Source of the DNA: JACCYX01 sp964610045
GTDB lineage: Bacteria > Chloroflexota > Chloroflexia > Thermomicrobiales > UBA6265
Assembly: GCA_964610045.1 (NCBI GenBank)
Contig: CAZSUN010000071.1
Location: 1 to 20,721, forward strand
Direction of reading: 5' to 3'
DNA: 20,721 bases
Shown: piece after piece, positions 19,911-20,721 of the stretch
How the letters are laid out: each line of letters begins with the position of its first letter
How positions within the stretch are numbered: position 1 is the stretch's first letter
Translations under genes and position numbers: made by a program
Notes under the pieces: model-generated
The model's database searches: none
What the model saw: the letters and a program-made list of their open reading frames with translations, nothing else
What the model was told of the DNA's origin: nothing

Positions 19911-20660
19911 CTAGGTGCCCCGGTCGTCCGGGAACCGCCCCTCGTTGATCTTGCCGAGCCGGGCCGGGTTGTAGGTGTAGATGATGGTGCGGCGTGGCCG
20001 GTTCGACATGTTCAGTGCCGAGTAGTGCAGCAGGTAGGGATCGAAATAGATCATGCCGCCGGCGGGAAGCGGAGCCGGGACTGCCCGCTCGCTGGGCACG
20101 TGATCCGGGTCGATCTCGAACTTGCTGCCTTCCTTGAAGGGCAGGATCGGCTTGCCGGTATGGCTGCCGGGAATCACCTGGAGGCACCCCATCTCGGCAT
20201 CCGCGTCATCGAGATAGATGAAGCAGGTGATGAGTTCATCCGTGTGGGCGCGCCAGCAGCAGGCCCAGTCCTGGTGCCACGGATAGGGCGAACCGCCGGG
20301 CAGCTTCAGGTTCAGCTTGTCCTCGAACAGTTCGACCTCCTCGCCGAAGATCTGGCGCAGCGGGTCGACGATGCCGGGATGTTGCGCGTATTCGGCGAAC
20401 ACCGGCAGCAGGTCGGAGACGGGTTCCAGCTTCCGGATCACCCGGTCCATGCCGGTCTGGTGGTCCGAGTCGAGGTGATCCTTCTCCCACTCGATCCGGC
20501 GGCGGTAGCGATCCGGCTCGGCGGCGCACTTGGCCAGCACCTCGTCCGAAGCCTCCCGCAGGATCGCGAGATCGGTTGGCGAAAGTGCGGACGGCGTCGT
20601 GAGGAAGCCGTCGCGGTGGTACTGCCCGACATCGATGACGGTGGTTGCTTGCTCGGTCAT
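19911..20660 (-). CDS. Phytanoyl-CoA dioxygenase (PhyH)-family Fe(II)/2-oxoglutarate oxygenase
   Basis: This 249-aa protein has the iron-binding triad H129-Q-D131 in PYPWHQDW and H212 in LLHYSALNMS. R223 or R224 in NRPRRTI probably binds 2-oxoglutarate, and GCLQVIPGSHTG at 158-169 is a strong PhyH-family mark. Members hydroxylate small molecules such as phytanoyl-CoA, ectoine or phosphonates; the substrate here cannot be told. The ATG at 20660 has GGATGA about nine bases upstream. It is the most upstream visible gene on the same strand as the ABC permeases but is separated from them by a 110-bp palindrome, so a functional link to sugar uptake is tentative. The position next to permeases would fit oxidative removal of a substituent from the imported substrate. 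Confidence 0.92.
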   Translation of the reverse strand: MTEQATTVIDVGQYHRDGFLTTPSALSPTDLAILREASDEVLAKCAAEPDRYRRRIEWEKDHLDSDHQTGMDRVIRKLEPVSDLLPVFAEYAQHPGIVDPLRQIFGEEVELFEDKLNLKLPGGSPYPWHQDWACCWRAHTDELITCFIYLDDADAEMGCLQVIPGSHTGKPILPFKEGSKFEIDPDHVPSERAVPAPLPAGGMIYFDPYLLHYSALNMSNRPRRTIIYTYNPARLGKINEGRFPDDRGT

Positions 20661-20690
20661 GGAAATGTCATCCAGAGATTTACACTACCC

Positions 20691-20721
20691 GTCATCCTGA
20701 GCGAAGCGAAGGATCCCCGCG
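20691..20721 (+). repeat. GTCATCCTGAGC-type intergenic repeat, cut by the window end
   Basis: The sequence GTCATCCTGAGCGAAGCGAA followed by GGATCCCC is of the same general form as family A (GTCATTCCGAGC...GAGGAATC), with its own internal GCGAAGCG core. It starts 30 bp upstream of the dioxygenase start codon and continues past the right edge. Any promoter of that gene must lie in or beyond it. Confidence 0.55.

Overview
The window is high-GC bacterial chromosome, 20.7 kb, with no rRNA, tRNA, CRISPR array or transposase that I can recognise. The best taxonomic guess is Chloroflexota (Thermomicrobia-like), with Actinomycetota as the alternative. The guess rests on a DUF5679-type zinc-ribbon protein, LexA operators of the GAAC-N4-GTTC type, very acidic secreted excalibur proteins, and dispersed 'GTCATTCCGAGC' palindromes. 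No single marker in the window proves it.

Layout. (1) 1-1800, minus strand: an SOS-type locus. Two LexA-like operators, one lying on the -10 of a promoter with a perfect TTGACA -35, precede a 75-aa single-pass membrane protein. Next come an SRAP-domain (YedK/HMCES-type) abasic-site DNA-protein crosslinking protein and a 52-aa zinc ribbon. (2) 1968-5982, plus strand: three tandem paralogous secreted proteins. Each has a signal peptide, one excalibur calcium-binding motif and one to three copies of an acidic helical repeat of about 125 residues. A decayed fragment of the same repeat lies between the first two. (3) 6406-10135, plus strand: rmlD, then the tightly overlapping rmlB-rmlA-rmlC, a complete route from glucose-1-phosphate to dTDP-L-rhamnose. 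(4) 10267-20660, minus strand: a secreted GxW protein, a nitrilase, then a sugar-utilisation cluster. Listed in transcription order from the right, the cluster is a PhyH-type dioxygenase, two ABC sugar permeases, a GH4 NAD-dependent glycosidase, a LacC/FruK-type PfkB kinase, an AgaS-like double-SIS isomerase/deaminase, a second PfkB kinase and a class II ketose-bisphosphate aldolase.

How the genes work together. The sugar cluster reads as ABC import, glycoside cleavage, phosphorylation, isomerisation or deamination, a second phosphorylation and aldol cleavage to trioses. It could be a PTS-independent galactosamine/tagatose-type pathway or a sulfosugar (sulfo-EMP2-like) pathway; the sequence alone does not decide. 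No substrate-binding protein, ATPase or regulator is inside the window. The rml genes supply rhamnose for surface glycans.

Intergenic spaces carry two families of short GC-rich inverted repeats. Family A is TGTCATTCCGAG...CTCGGAATGACA. Family B is GTAGGG(G)NCGACC...-type hairpins. Several family B copies lie directly 3' of genes, and one supplies a stop codon. The most promising undescribed items are the SOS-controlled small membrane protein and the excalibur repeat array. Both are inferences from sequence and have not been tested.
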